64,000 nt of DNA from Flavobacteriales bacterium (GTDB lineage Bacteria; Bacteroidota; Bacteroidia; Flavobacteriales_C; GCA-002722245). The first letter of the stretch is position 1. Each line of letters opens with the position of its first letter. Positions 9,794 through 19,362 of this stretch are shown here, piece after piece. Where the stretch lies: the NCBI GenBank assembly GCA_002722245.1, contig PBLA01000018.1, positions 110,940-174,939 on the forward strand. The letters are read 5' to 3'. Below the pieces are notes generated by a model, which ran no database searches, was not told where the DNA came from, and saw nothing but the letters and a program-made list of their open reading frames with translations. A program made the position numbers and the translations under genes.

Positions 9794-12256
9794 CTATTGA
9801 GGATCAACATCAACAATAACTCGGACAGTTTTAAAAGCAGAATCCTTTTTAAAAATATTTATCCAATGCTGAATAACCAATTTAATACGATGTATGGAGG
9901 TTGATTTTTCAGCCTTAATCATCATTTTTTTGTGGTAAAAATTATTTATTCGAGCTATACTAGGATATTCTGGACCGAGCACTTTTTCCTTTCCAATATC
10001 GTTCCTTAAATTCATTGCGAAACCATCACAACACGCATCTAAAACATTTCGATCTTTATGTCGAAATGTTAACGCAATCAAACGATAAAAGGGGGGATAA
10101 GAAAAATTACGCCTATTGATAATTTCACTGGTGTACATATTTAAATAGTCATTTGCCATCACATCACGAATAGTATTATGATGCGGATTATGACTTTGTA
10201 TAATCACTTTCCCTCTTTTCACTTTACGACCAGCTCTTCCAGATACTTGCGCCATTAGTTGATAAGCCCGTTCGAATGCTCTGAAATCAGGATAATAAAG
10301 CATTTGATCAGCATTTAACACACCAACCAAGCTCACATTGTCAAAATCCAACCCTTTTGTCACCATTTGAGTTCCCACCAAAATATCAATTTCCTTTTCT
10401 TCAAATTGAGTAATGAGATTTTGATAAGCATGCTTTCCCCGAGTTGTATCCAAATCCATTCGGGCTACTCGTGCCTTCGGGAAAATATTTTTCACTTCCT
10501 CTTCTATCTTCTCTGTTCCAAATCCCCTCATATCAGTATCAACACTTCCGCATGCAGCACATGTTAATGGTACCTTTTCCACATATCCACAATAATGACA
10601 CCTCAATAAATCTGAATGTTTATGATATGTTAAACTTACGTCACATCGCTTACATTGTTGAACGTGGCCACATGTAAAACAGGTTAGCATAGGTGCAAAA
10701 CCTCGTCTATTCTGGAATAAAATAATTTGTTCTCCCGATTCAATAGCCTCATCCATTTTTCCCTTAAGCAACTCGGTAAATAAGGAAGTCATTTTCTTTT
10801 TTTTCTTATCGGTCTGAAGATCTCCACATTGAACTTCAGGCAATTGAAGTCCCCCATACCGCTTTTTCAATTCTACTAAACCATATTTACCTTGTTTTGC
10901 ATTAAAATAAGACTCAACAGATGGTGTTGCGCTTCCTAAAAGAACCTTTGCTTGATGAAATTTAGCGAGAACAAGAGATAAATCTCTCCCGTGATAACGC
11001 GGAGCAGGGTCAAATTGTTTAAAAGTGTTTTCATGTTCCTCATCAACAATCACTAATCCTAAATTGGAAAAAGGAAGGAATAAAGCAGAGCGCGCACCAA
11101 GTATAACTTTATATTTAGAAGACGACTTTAGTAATTCATTCCAAAGTTCAACACGCTCATTAAGGTTAAACTTAGAATGATAAACACCCACTGCATCTCC
11201 AAAAATACGTTGAAGTCGGACAATTATTTGAGTTGTAAGTGCAATTTCAGGCAAAAGATAGAGTACTTGTTCCCCTTTATCAATGGTTTCTTGAATTAAG
11301 CGAATATACACCTCTGTTTTACCACTACCTGTTACCCCATGAAATAGCACGGCTTCTTTTTCTAGAAATTGCTCCTTTATCAATTCAAATGCATGATGTT
11401 GATCTGCACTTAAATTAGGTAATTCTTGAACTTCTCCTGTGTAAGCTTTTAATCGATTTACAGATTCATCAAAAAGATCAAAAACTCCTTTATTGACCAA
11501 ACCATTTATCACCGATGAACTAGATGCAAATTTTTTTATTAATCGACTCCTACGAATTTTAAAACTATCGAAATCAAACCCCTTTTCTCCTATGATTTGC
11601 AAAAGTAAATCCTCTTGTTTAGGCGCATTTTTAACCAAAAGAAAAGCATTATTCAAAGAAGTTAAATTAGGGAAGTTTTTATGATTAATCTTTACAAAAG
11701 TGTCAACCTTTGGAGCGTATTTTTCTTTGACCTCCTCCTCCAAGATAATGACACCTTTTTCGTAAAGAGATTTAATTATCTTATGGACATTTCTTATACC
11801 AAGAATATTGGATATATCATTAATGGAAAGAACCGGTTGTATTTGCAGCGCCTCCGCAATTAAGAATTCCTGATCCTTCAAACTAGAATAATCAATAATT
11901 GATTCTTGATCGAGTAAAACTTTTGTCTCATTTACCAATTTAAAACCAGAAGGCAATGCAGCATTCATAACCTCACCGGGGCCGCACATGTAGTACGCGC
12001 TTATCCAATCCCATAATTTTAGTTGATTTTGATTCACAATCGGAAATTCATCCAAAACAAACTCTATGGATTTGGCTTGATGCTCCTTCGGCGGTTGGTG
12101 GTGAATCTTATGAATAATTGCCGTGTAAAACTTCGACCTCCCTAACTTCACAACAACACGTTTCCCAACAACAAGTTCAGAAACAAATTCTTCCTCTACA
12201 TAATAAGTGAATAAATTGGAGAGTGGTACAGGGACAATTACATCAACAAAAACCAT
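9794..12256 (-). CDS. priA: Primosomal protein N' (replication restart helicase PriA)
   Basis: Walker A LFHGVTGSGKTEVYIRLI, DEEH box, zinc-binding cysteines CFTCGHVQQCKRCDVSLTYHKHSDLLRCHYCGY. Start set at the internal Met (MVFVDVIVPVPLSNLFTYYV), which removes the overlap with pfkA. Confidence 0.95.
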   Translation of the reverse strand: MVFVDVIVPVPLSNLFTYYVEEEFVSELVVGKRVVVKLGRSKFYTAIIHKIHHQPPKEHQAKSIEFVLDEFPIVNQNQLKLWDWISAYYMCGPGEVMNAALPSGFKLVNETKVLLDQESIIDYSSLKDQEFLIAEALQIQPVLSINDISNILGIRNVHKIIKSLYEKGVIILEEEVKEKYAPKVDTFVKINHKNFPNLTSLNNAFLLVKNAPKQEDLLLQIIGEKGFDFDSFKIRRSRLIKKFASSSSVINGLVNKGVFDLFDESVNRLKAYTGEVQELPNLSADQHHAFELIKEQFLEKEAVLFHGVTGSGKTEVYIRLIQETIDKGEQVLYLLPEIALTTQIIVRLQRIFGDAVGVYHSKFNLNERVELWNELLKSSSKYKVILGARSALFLPFSNLGLVIVDEEHENTFKQFDPAPRYHGRDLSLVLAKFHQAKVLLGSATPSVESYFNAKQGKYGLVELKKRYGGLQLPEVQCGDLQTDKKKKKMTSLFTELLKGKMDEAIESGEQIILFQNRRGFAPMLTCFTCGHVQQCKRCDVSLTYHKHSDLLRCHYCGYVEKVPLTCAACGSVDTDMRGFGTEKIEEEVKNIFPKARVARMDLDTTRGKHAYQNLITQFEEKEIDILVGTQMVTKGLDFDNVSLVGVLNADQMLYYPDFRAFERAYQLMAQVSGRAGRKVKRGKVIIQSHNPHHNTIRDVMANDYLNMYTSEIINRRNFSYPPFYRLIALTFRHKDRNVLDACCDGFAMNLRNDIGKEKVLGPEYPSIARINNFYHKKMMIKAEKSTSIHRIKLVIQHWINIFKKDSAFKTVRVIVDVDPQ

Positions 12257-12272
12257 CACTCCAATATCAATT

Positions 12273-13247
12273 TTAAATGGAAAGTATATCAATCATTTGC
12301 AAGAGATTTTGATTGATTTTTTCTTGATTTTTAATGGCTTTGGTAAAAGGTGTATAACAAATATCATCATTCACAATTCCAATCATCTCGCCTTTTCTTC
12401 CATCCATCAAACTCTTTACAGCTTCCACCCCCATTTGACTTGCTCTTACTCGCTCCATACAAGTGGGGCTTCCTCCTCTTTGAATATGACCTAGTACAAC
12501 AACTCGAATATCGTATCCAGGACATTTTTCTTTCAACACATCACCCACTGATTGCGCATTCCCCTCTTTTGCTCCTTCGGCAACAATAACGATATTACTT
12601 AATTTCTTTCTCTTGTGTTCAGAATTCATTCTCCTTATAAGTGGCTCCAATCTGTCCTCTTCACTTTCAGGATAGAGAATTGCTTCAGCACCACAGCCGA
12701 TCCCTGCCCTCAAAGCGATAAAACCCGCATCTTTACCCATCACCTCTACCACAAACAAACGGTTGTGAGAGTCCGCAGTATCTCTAATTTTATCCACCGC
12801 ATCAATAACTGTATTTAAGGCAGTATCATACCCTATGGTGTAATCCGTCCCTACGAGATCATTATCAATTGTACCCGGTAAACCAACTATTGGAAAATCA
12901 AATTCAGAATTGAACACATTGGCACCTGTGAACGTTCCATCACCTCCAATCACCACCAACCCCTCAATTTTCTCGTTCATTAAATTAGTGTAGGCCTTTT
13001 GTCTTCCTTCAAACGACATAAACCCCTTGCTTCGCATACTCTTTAAAACAGTCCCTCCTCTTTGTAGAATATTTGCCACTGAACCAGGGACTAAATATTC
13101 GAATTCCCCCTCAATTAAACCATCATATCCCCTTTGGATACCCACAACCTCAATTCCATGAAAAGCAGCCGTTCTTACTACAGCTCTTACCGCAGCGTTC
13201 ATACCAGGTGAATCTCCTCCCGATGTTAAAACTCCAAGTTTCTTCAT
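12273..13247 (-). CDS. pfkA: ATP-dependent 6-phosphofructokinase
   Basis: MKKLGVLTSGGDSPGMNAAVRAVVRTA; VVIGGDGTFTGA; GLPGTIDNDLVGTDYTIGYDTALNTV; LGHIQRGGSPTC. Confidence 0.97.
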   Translation of the reverse strand: MKKLGVLTSGGDSPGMNAAVRAVVRTAAFHGIEVVGIQRGYDGLIEGEFEYLVPGSVANILQRGGTVLKSMRSKGFMSFEGRQKAYTNLMNEKIEGLVVIGGDGTFTGANVFNSEFDFPIVGLPGTIDNDLVGTDYTIGYDTALNTVIDAVDKIRDTADSHNRLFVVEVMGKDAGFIALRAGIGCGAEAILYPESEEDRLEPLIRRMNSEHKRKKLSNIVIVAEGAKEGNAQSVGDVLKEKCPGYDIRVVVLGHIQRGGSPTCMERVRASQMGVEAVKSLMDGRKGEMIGIVNDDICYTPFTKAIKNQEKINQNLLQMIDILSI

Positions 13248-13444
13248 AATTTAAATCCCGTTTATATCTTTCTTGTTCGGTAGCAGGCAAATGTAAATAA
13301 TCTAATTAAATATCAGAATAACTTATTCATTTTAACACCCGTTTTTCAATCAAAATTTGACACCAAATTATTAGCTATTGTTCATGGATTAATAAAAAAT
13401 ATTCTATATTTACCCCTCTAATAGTAAGAATATTTTCAAGCTGT

Positions 13445-14368
13445 ATGAAAAGTATGAAAAGCATCATCAAAGGTTTCGGTATATTGGCTGCCGGTTCATT
13501 TTTATTAACCGCTTGTCCTAGCCCAGATCAACCGCAGGATGACATTCAAATTGAAACGCCTCCCAAAACTCAAAATACTGACACTGTTAAAGTTCTTCCT
13601 GTGACAAAAGTAGACGGAGCCATGTTTAGTATTCCTTCTCCTATCCAGCTAGGAAGAGTTATTCAAAAATCGGGTGCCCCATATAATCAAGATATCTTAA
13701 ATGATCCTACTGCTTCAGAAGGATATATTGATTTAGCTTCTCAGTCTCTTAACCTAGGAATATATGGAGCAGATCTAGGATATTGTGCTTTGTACGATAA
13801 GCAACAGGAGTCATTAGGCTTCATGAAATCTGCTCAAAAGCTTAGCGATGTTTTAGGAATTTCAGATGCCTTTGATGTTGAAACAATAAAAGCCATTCAA
13901 AGGAATCTTGACAACAAAGATTCGTTACTTTACCTCATTTCCAATTCATACAGAAAGGCGGATGATTATTTACAAACCAGTGATCGAAAGCAGATCGGTG
14001 CACTTGTAATTGTTGGTGGATGGATAGAAAGTTTACATTTCGCTGGAATTCTAGGAAAAGGAAACAAAAGCGCGGACGTCGTTGAAATGATTGGAATGCA
14101 AAAACATACCATAAACACCATTCTTGATAAGATGTTGGAACGGTATATTGTTGAGCCCGGTGTAGAAGAAATATATAATGATTTAGATGAAATCCGTATG
14201 GTATTTGAGAAAGTAAATATTAAATACGAATATGTTGCTCCTGTAACTGATAAGGAAAAGAAAACAACCACTCTAAAATCAAAAACCACCGTGGAGATTT
14301 CAGATGAAGTATTCAATGAGATTGTAGAAAAAATAGAGGTGTTTAGAACAAAAGTAACTAAAGTTTAA
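13445..14368 (+). CDS. Hypothetical lipoprotein
   Basis: Signal with lipobox GSFLLTAC; start could instead be the second Met at 13457. Confidence 0.6.
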   Translation: MKSMKSIIKGFGILAAGSFLLTACPSPDQPQDDIQIETPPKTQNTDTVKVLPVTKVDGAMFSIPSPIQLGRVIQKSGAPYNQDILNDPTASEGYIDLASQSLNLGIYGADLGYCALYDKQQESLGFMKSAQKLSDVLGISDAFDVETIKAIQRNLDNKDSLLYLISNSYRKADDYLQTSDRKQIGALVIVGGWIESLHFAGILGKGNKSADVVEMIGMQKHTINTILDKMLERYIVEPGVEEIYNDLDEIRMVFEKVNIKYEYVAPVTDKEKKTTTLKSKTTVEISDEVFNEIVEKIEVFRTKVTKV

Positions 14369-14388
14369 GAGTAGAAAACAGGTAGAAT

Positions 14389-14808
14389 ATGAAAAAAATA
14401 TTTTTCTCATTAATATGCATATACAGTGCTTTATCCTTTAAAGCCAATGCCCAATGCGATACAGTTGCAAACTATTGTCACAAGAACAATTTCACTGTTG
14501 ATTATGTATCTGACGGACAAAACTATCGAGCATTCCTCTATGGTGACCAAGAAGCTGAGTTTGAAACAACATTTTTTGGAGGAGTTACTTACAGAGCAGC
14601 AGCTTGCTCAGGATTTGAACAAGGAAACATCTTATTTTCAGTGAAAGATGAAAATAACAACGTACTTTTTGACAATATAGAACATGCGAACGCACCGTAT
14701 TGGGACTTTCAAGTAGAAAATACAGTTACTGTTAAAATTAGCGCCAAGTTGGATGCGTTGGAATCCCCTTCAGGTTGTGCTACCATTTTAATTGGATTTA
14801 AGCAATAA
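14389..14808 (+). CDS. Hypothetical small secreted protein
   Basis: Sec-like signal MKKIFFSLICIYSALSFKANAQ; four cysteines in the mature part; closely follows the 13445 gene. Confidence 0.6.
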   Translation: MKKIFFSLICIYSALSFKANAQCDTVANYCHKNNFTVDYVSDGQNYRAFLYGDQEAEFETTFFGGVTYRAAACSGFEQGNILFSVKDENNNVLFDNIEHANAPYWDFQVENTVTVKISAKLDALESPSGCATILIGFKQ

Positions 14809-14828
14809 ACGTCAAGCATTGAATAAAG

Positions 14829-14865
14829 AAAGGCATTGTTTTTTACTAAAACAATGCCTTTTTAG
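14829..14865 (+). terminator. Rho-independent terminator
   Basis: AAAGGCATTGTTTT-TTACT-AAAACAATGCCTTTTT: perfect inverted repeat plus T run, just after the 14808 stop. Confidence 0.9.
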
Positions 14866-14898
14866 TATATTGTAGTTTCTTTACTTGAGGACTAAAGT

Positions 14899-17800
14899 AT
14901 GAGCGAAAGGATACTCAAAGCATTAATGCAACTTTTTGCACTTGTTGCCAAAGTAGACAGTGTAAATAATGATGGAAGGTCTGTTGTTGAAACTTTTTTG
15001 AAACAACAACTTAACGCTGAACTGGTAACTCAATATCTTGAGCTCTTCGAAGAATACCTTGAAAAACATCAAAAAATTTCCAAAAGGAAAGAAGGTAAAG
15101 AAAGAAAAAGAACTGCTGTAAATTCTGTTAAAGTATTACGAATCTGTACGCAGATAAATGAAGAACTGCAACAAAAACAAAAAATAGTTGTACTTATCCG
15201 ATTATTGGAGTTTACCTTCTCAGGGAATTATTCAGACCAAGAAATAGAATTTGTTACGACAGTAGCAGAAACCTTTAATATATCTGGTGATGAATTCAGG
15301 GAAAGTATGGCATTTGTTGTTTCTAATGACAATAAAATCCCTGACAATGAAAACTTTCTTATCATTCATCAAGCTGAAAACGATGAATACAAAAAAGCGA
15401 AAGTCATCCATAACACTTACCTAGAAGGTGCAGTAAAAATATTACGGCTAGAAGATTCTGGTAACTATATCGCCAAATATTGTGGTGATGAAGCTATTTA
15501 TATCAATGGACAAATTATTGATAACAATAGAGTTTATTTTCTTGCTCATGGATCGAGTATCCGAAGTAAAAAACTAAAACCCATCTATTTTAGTGATATT
15601 TCATCTAAATACAGGGCCCAAGAGGAAACACAAAAAATTGACTTCATCGCCGACAAACTAGGCTATAAATTTCCTGCTGGAAATATAGGTTTACACGAAT
15701 TAAATCTTGTAGACCATAGTGGAAATTTAATAGGAATTATGGGTGCTTCAGGTGCTGGTAAATCTACATTACTCTCTCTATTAAATGGAACGTTAACTCC
15801 TACCTCAGGATCTGTTAAAATTAATGGGATTGATATTCATCATCAGAAAGAGGAATTAGAGGGTGTTATTGGACATATCTCCCAAGATGATTTATTAATA
15901 GAGGATCTTAGCGTGTTCGAAAATCTATTTTACAACACAAAATTGTGCTATGATAATCTACCCGATAAGTATATCGCTAAAAAAAGCATCGATATGCTTA
16001 AGAGCTTGGGACTCTATGAAATTAAAGATTTAAAAGTAGGCTCCCCGTTAAACAAAAAAATAAGTGGAGGTCAGCGTAAACGACTAAATATTGGACTCGA
16101 ACTCATTCGAGAACCTCAAGTTCTTTTTGTAGATGAACCAACTTCTGGTTTGTCCTCAAGAGATTCTGAAAACATTATGGATTTGCTCAAAGAACTCGCT
16201 TTGAAAGGAAAGCTGGTTTTTGTGGTTATTCACCAACCCTCTTCAGACATTTTTAAAATGTTTGATAATTTATTGATTCTGGATACAGGAGGTTTTCCAA
16301 TATACTATGGAAATCCAGTTGAATCGGTTACCTATTTTAAAAAAGCAATCAATCATGTATCAGCAAATGAAAGCGAATGCTTCAATTGCGGTAATGTGAA
16401 TCCTGAACAAATCTTCAATATCATTGAAACCAAGGTTGTTGACGAATATGGTAATATCACAAATCAAAGACGAATTCCTCCCAAAACATGGAGTGAATAT
16501 TACCATAAGGTCATTGAAAAACCTGACACTCAAGTAAAGCGAACTGAAATGCCAAATGGGACCTATTCTATCCCTAGAAAAATGAATCAGTTCAAAGTAT
16601 TTTTTATTCGTGATATCTTATCCAAAGTAGCGAATTCACAATACATGCTAATTAATTTTTTAGAAGGACCATTCCTTGCTTTCATATTGGCGTATTTGGT
16701 GAAATTTTTCAGTACAGAAAGTGGCCCTGATTCTTCCTACATATTTCGGTATAATGAAAACATCACGGCATACTTGTTCATGAGCGTTGTTGTCGCCTTA
16801 TTCATGGGACTTACAGTAAGTGCAGAAGAAATTATTAGCGACCGAAAAATACTGAAAAGAGAAACGTTTTTGAACCTTTCCAGGTTTAGTTATTTGGCAA
16901 GTAAAACAGCCATTATGTTTATAATATCTGCGATTCAAACAATGTCCTACATTCTTATTGGAAATCTAATTTTAGGAATTAATGGGATGATTTTTGATTA
17001 TTGGTTCGTTTTATTTTCGTGTAGTTTCTTTGCGAACATGCTAGGCTTAAACATATCTTCAGCATTCAATTCTGTAGTAACTATTTACATTCTCATCCCT
17101 ATATTGCTTATCCCTCAGCTTTTATTGAGTGGAGTGATAGTTAAATTCGATAAATTAAACCCAAGTCTTTCTTCTCAAACTGTTGTTCCAATAGCAGGAG
17201 AAATGATGGCTTCACGATGGGCTTTTGAGGCGCTAGCAGTCAATCAATTTAAAGAAAATAAATTTGAAAAAGAGTATTATTCATTCGATAAAGCAATGAG
17301 TATTGCCAATTATAAAAAGAACTTTTGGATTGCCGCCGTAAAAACTCGCTTAACGATGAGCGTAAACTATGCGCGTAAGCCTGATAAAAAGGATGAATTT
17401 AATGAGAATATTCAATTGGTTATTTCAGAAATAAAAGCTGAAAACCTGTTTTTAGAAGAAGTTTTTAAAAATAAGAATGATATATATGACAAGGCTGAAT
17501 TACGTGCCTTAAATAAAGCTTTACCTGCTTCCACTCGTGAGCAATTGGTTAATTCAATCACCGATAGAATCAGTAAAATTGAAACAATTGAAAAATTCAA
17601 TGACAAAAGCGCGAAAGAAATCAATGCTGTTTTAAACGATATTAAAAGTTTATACATCAAATATTACAATGCGTTTGCAGATGCAAAAAACAGAAAAATT
17701 GCTGCATTTAGAAATGAGAAGGATGGTAAAAAGCTATTTATTGAAAAAAGAGATCGTTATCAAAACGAAAGTTTAACTGACCTTGTAAAAAACAATAACG

Positions 17801-18066
17801 AACTCAACAAAATCATACAATTTGAAGGAAGACTTGTTCAGAAATCCGACCCAATATACAGAGATTCTAAGGGATTCAGAGCACACTTCTTTGCTCCCAC
17901 GAAAACCATCTTAGGTATGTCAATAGATACATTTTGGGTTAATATCTTTGTGATTATGGGAATGGCATTCATATTGTTTGTAAGTCTATATTACGATATA
18001 CTCAAAAAATGTATTGATTGGCTTGGAGAACTCACCACGAAAATCGGTTTGTCTAAAGAAGAATAG
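14899..18066 (+). CDS. ABCG-like ABC transporter (fused ATPase-permease) with extra N-terminal TerB-like and FHA-like regions
   Basis: Walker A GIMGASGAGKSTLLSLLNG, signature SGGQRKRLNIGLELI, Walker B VLFVDEPTSGLSSRDS; C-terminal ABC2-type TM segments with a long soluble insert; about 260 aa precede the ABC domain. Confidence 0.85.
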   Translation: MSERILKALMQLFALVAKVDSVNNDGRSVVETFLKQQLNAELVTQYLELFEEYLEKHQKISKRKEGKERKRTAVNSVKVLRICTQINEELQQKQKIVVLIRLLEFTFSGNYSDQEIEFVTTVAETFNISGDEFRESMAFVVSNDNKIPDNENFLIIHQAENDEYKKAKVIHNTYLEGAVKILRLEDSGNYIAKYCGDEAIYINGQIIDNNRVYFLAHGSSIRSKKLKPIYFSDISSKYRAQEETQKIDFIADKLGYKFPAGNIGLHELNLVDHSGNLIGIMGASGAGKSTLLSLLNGTLTPTSGSVKINGIDIHHQKEELEGVIGHISQDDLLIEDLSVFENLFYNTKLCYDNLPDKYIAKKSIDMLKSLGLYEIKDLKVGSPLNKKISGGQRKRLNIGLELIREPQVLFVDEPTSGLSSRDSENIMDLLKELALKGKLVFVVIHQPSSDIFKMFDNLLILDTGGFPIYYGNPVESVTYFKKAINHVSANESECFNCGNVNPEQIFNIIETKVVDEYGNITNQRRIPPKTWSEYYHKVIEKPDTQVKRTEMPNGTYSIPRKMNQFKVFFIRDILSKVANSQYMLINFLEGPFLAFILAYLVKFFSTESGPDSSYIFRYNENITAYLFMSVVVALFMGLTVSAEEIISDRKILKRETFLNLSRFSYLASKTAIMFIISAIQTMSYILIGNLILGINGMIFDYWFVLFSCSFFANMLGLNISSAFNSVVTIYILIPILLIPQLLLSGVIVKFDKLNPSLSSQTVVPIAGEMMASRWAFEALAVNQFKENKFEKEYYSFDKAMSIANYKKNFWIAAVKTRLTMSVNYARKPDKKDEFNENIQLVISEIKAENLFLEEVFKNKNDIYDKAELRALNKALPASTREQLVNSITDRISKIETIEKFNDKSAKEINAVLNDIKSLYIKYYNAFADAKNRKIAAFRNEKDGKKLFIEKRDRYQNESLTDLVKNNNELNKIIQFEGRLVQKSDPIYRDSKGFRAHFFAPTKTILGMSIDTFWVNIFVIMGMAFILFVSLYYDILKKCIDWLGELTTKIGLSKEE

Positions 18067-18113
18067 ATCAGAAAAAAGAAAACTAAAAAATAAAACGTAC
18101 TGCTTTCTCCCTA

Positions 18114-18935
18114 TTAGGGAACAAGATCTTCAACCTTCATATCCGATTTATCTGTTTTAATCTTATAATTTTCGAAATCGAACAATCCTTTATCCAACAT
18201 GTGAGAGGGAGCAATATTTTTAATGGATTTAAAAATAATTTCTTTTCTGCCGGGAGACTTTTCATCCCAAGTCTTTAACATATCTTTTACAGCCTGCCTT
18301 TGTAATCCATCCTGTGATCCACAAAGATTACATGGAATGATTGGAAATTGTTTTAATTGAGAATATGCCTCGATATCTGCCTCCTTACAGTAAGCCAAAG
18401 GGCGAATAACAACATGCTTTCCATCATCAGTTTTATATTTAGGAGGCATTGTCTCAATTCTTCCTGAATAAAACATGTTTAGGAATAAAGTCTCCATAAT
18501 ATCTTCCCTGTGATGTCCTAAAGCTACTTTATTACATCCTAATTCTTCTGCCACTGAATAAAGAATACCACGTCTTAATCTGGAACACAAACTACACATT
18601 GTTTTGCCTTCAGGGATTTTATCCACAACTACAGAATAAGTATCTCTTTCTACAATTCTATAAGGGACTCCTATTTTCTCAAAATACTCGGGCAATATAT
18701 GCTCAGGAAAACCAGGCTGTTTTTGATCTAAATTAACCGCAACAATTTCAAAATTTAATAAGGGAGATTGTTGCATGTGCATTAAAATATCCAACATTGT
18801 GTAGCTGTCTTTACCTCCAGAAAGACACACCATTATTTTATCACCTTCCTGTACAAGACCATAATCCTCATTTGCTTTCCACACTGCCTTTCTTATTCTT
18901 CTCGTTAGCTTTACACTTTCATCCTCTTTTGCCAT
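18114..18935 (-). CDS. TtcA-family tRNA 2-thiolation ATPase (PP-loop)
   Basis: PP-loop [28 protein letters not shown] and CNLCGSQ cysteine pairs; [20 protein letters not shown]. Confidence 0.85.
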   Translation of the reverse strand: MAKEDESVKLTRRIRKAVWKANEDYGLVQEGDKIMVCLSGGKDSYTMLDILMHMQQSPLLNFEIVAVNLDQKQPGFPEHILPEYFEKIGVPYRIVERDTYSVVVDKIPEGKTMCSLCSRLRRGILYSVAEELGCNKVALGHHREDIMETLFLNMFYSGRIETMPPKYKTDDGKHVVIRPLAYCKEADIEAYSQLKQFPIIPCNLCGSQDGLQRQAVKDMLKTWDEKSPGRKEIIFKSIKNIAPSHMLDKGLFDFENYKIKTDKSDMKVEDLVP

Positions 18936-18992
18936 ATTACAAAATTACGATATTTCTATTCCTATTCCCACTCCCGATAGTTTAAACAAAAA

Positions 18993-19020
18993 AACCCCAA
19001 CTTAGATGAAGTTGAGGTTA
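18993..19020 (-). terminator. Rho-independent terminator downstream of rpmH
   Basis: Minus strand AACCTCAACTTCATCTAAGTTGGGGTTTTTTTG: hairpin plus T run. Confidence 0.8.
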
Positions 19021-19046
19021 ATTGATCTCTAAACGAGATATTTATC

Positions 19047-19208
19047 TTAATGCTTAGTTCCTGTTCTTTCGTCAGAAACAGACAACTTACTTCTTCCTTT
19101 TCTTCTTCTTGCAGCCAACACCTTTCTACCGTTTGCAGACGCCATTCTAGCTCTGAAACCGTGCTTATTTTTTCTTTTTCTTACCGATGGTTGAAATGTT
19201 CTTTTCAT
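19047..19208 (-). CDS. rpmH: 50S ribosomal protein L34 (not in the supplied ORF track)
   Basis: Reverse-complement translation [53 protein letters not shown] (53 aa), classic L34. Confidence 0.97.
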   Translation of the reverse strand: MKRTFQPSVRKRKNKHGFRARMASANGRKVLAARRRKGRSKLSVSDERTGTKH

Positions 19209-19242
19209 CTCTAAAATATTTTATCCTCAAAACAGAGGAGCG

Positions 19243-19272
19243 CAAAGATACAATAAATTATTTTTTCAACAA
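19243..19272 (-). promoter_or_regulatory. Bacteroidota-type promoter upstream of rpmH
   Basis: Minus strand TTG-N19-TATCTTTG, matching the -33 TTG / -7 TAnnTTTG consensus, 35 bp upstream of the rpmH ATG. Confidence 0.75.
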
Positions 19273-19362
19273 ACCAATTCATACTACATTTCAAAAAAAC
19301 AAAATTATGACACAATAATGGCTCTACAAACTGTATTTTTGTAACACATAGATCGTTTATGT

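Noticed and set aside
12207-12818. Plus-strand ORFs 12207-12494, 12350-12589 and 12615-12818
   Set aside because: Antisense to pfkA and the start of priA; no coding support.
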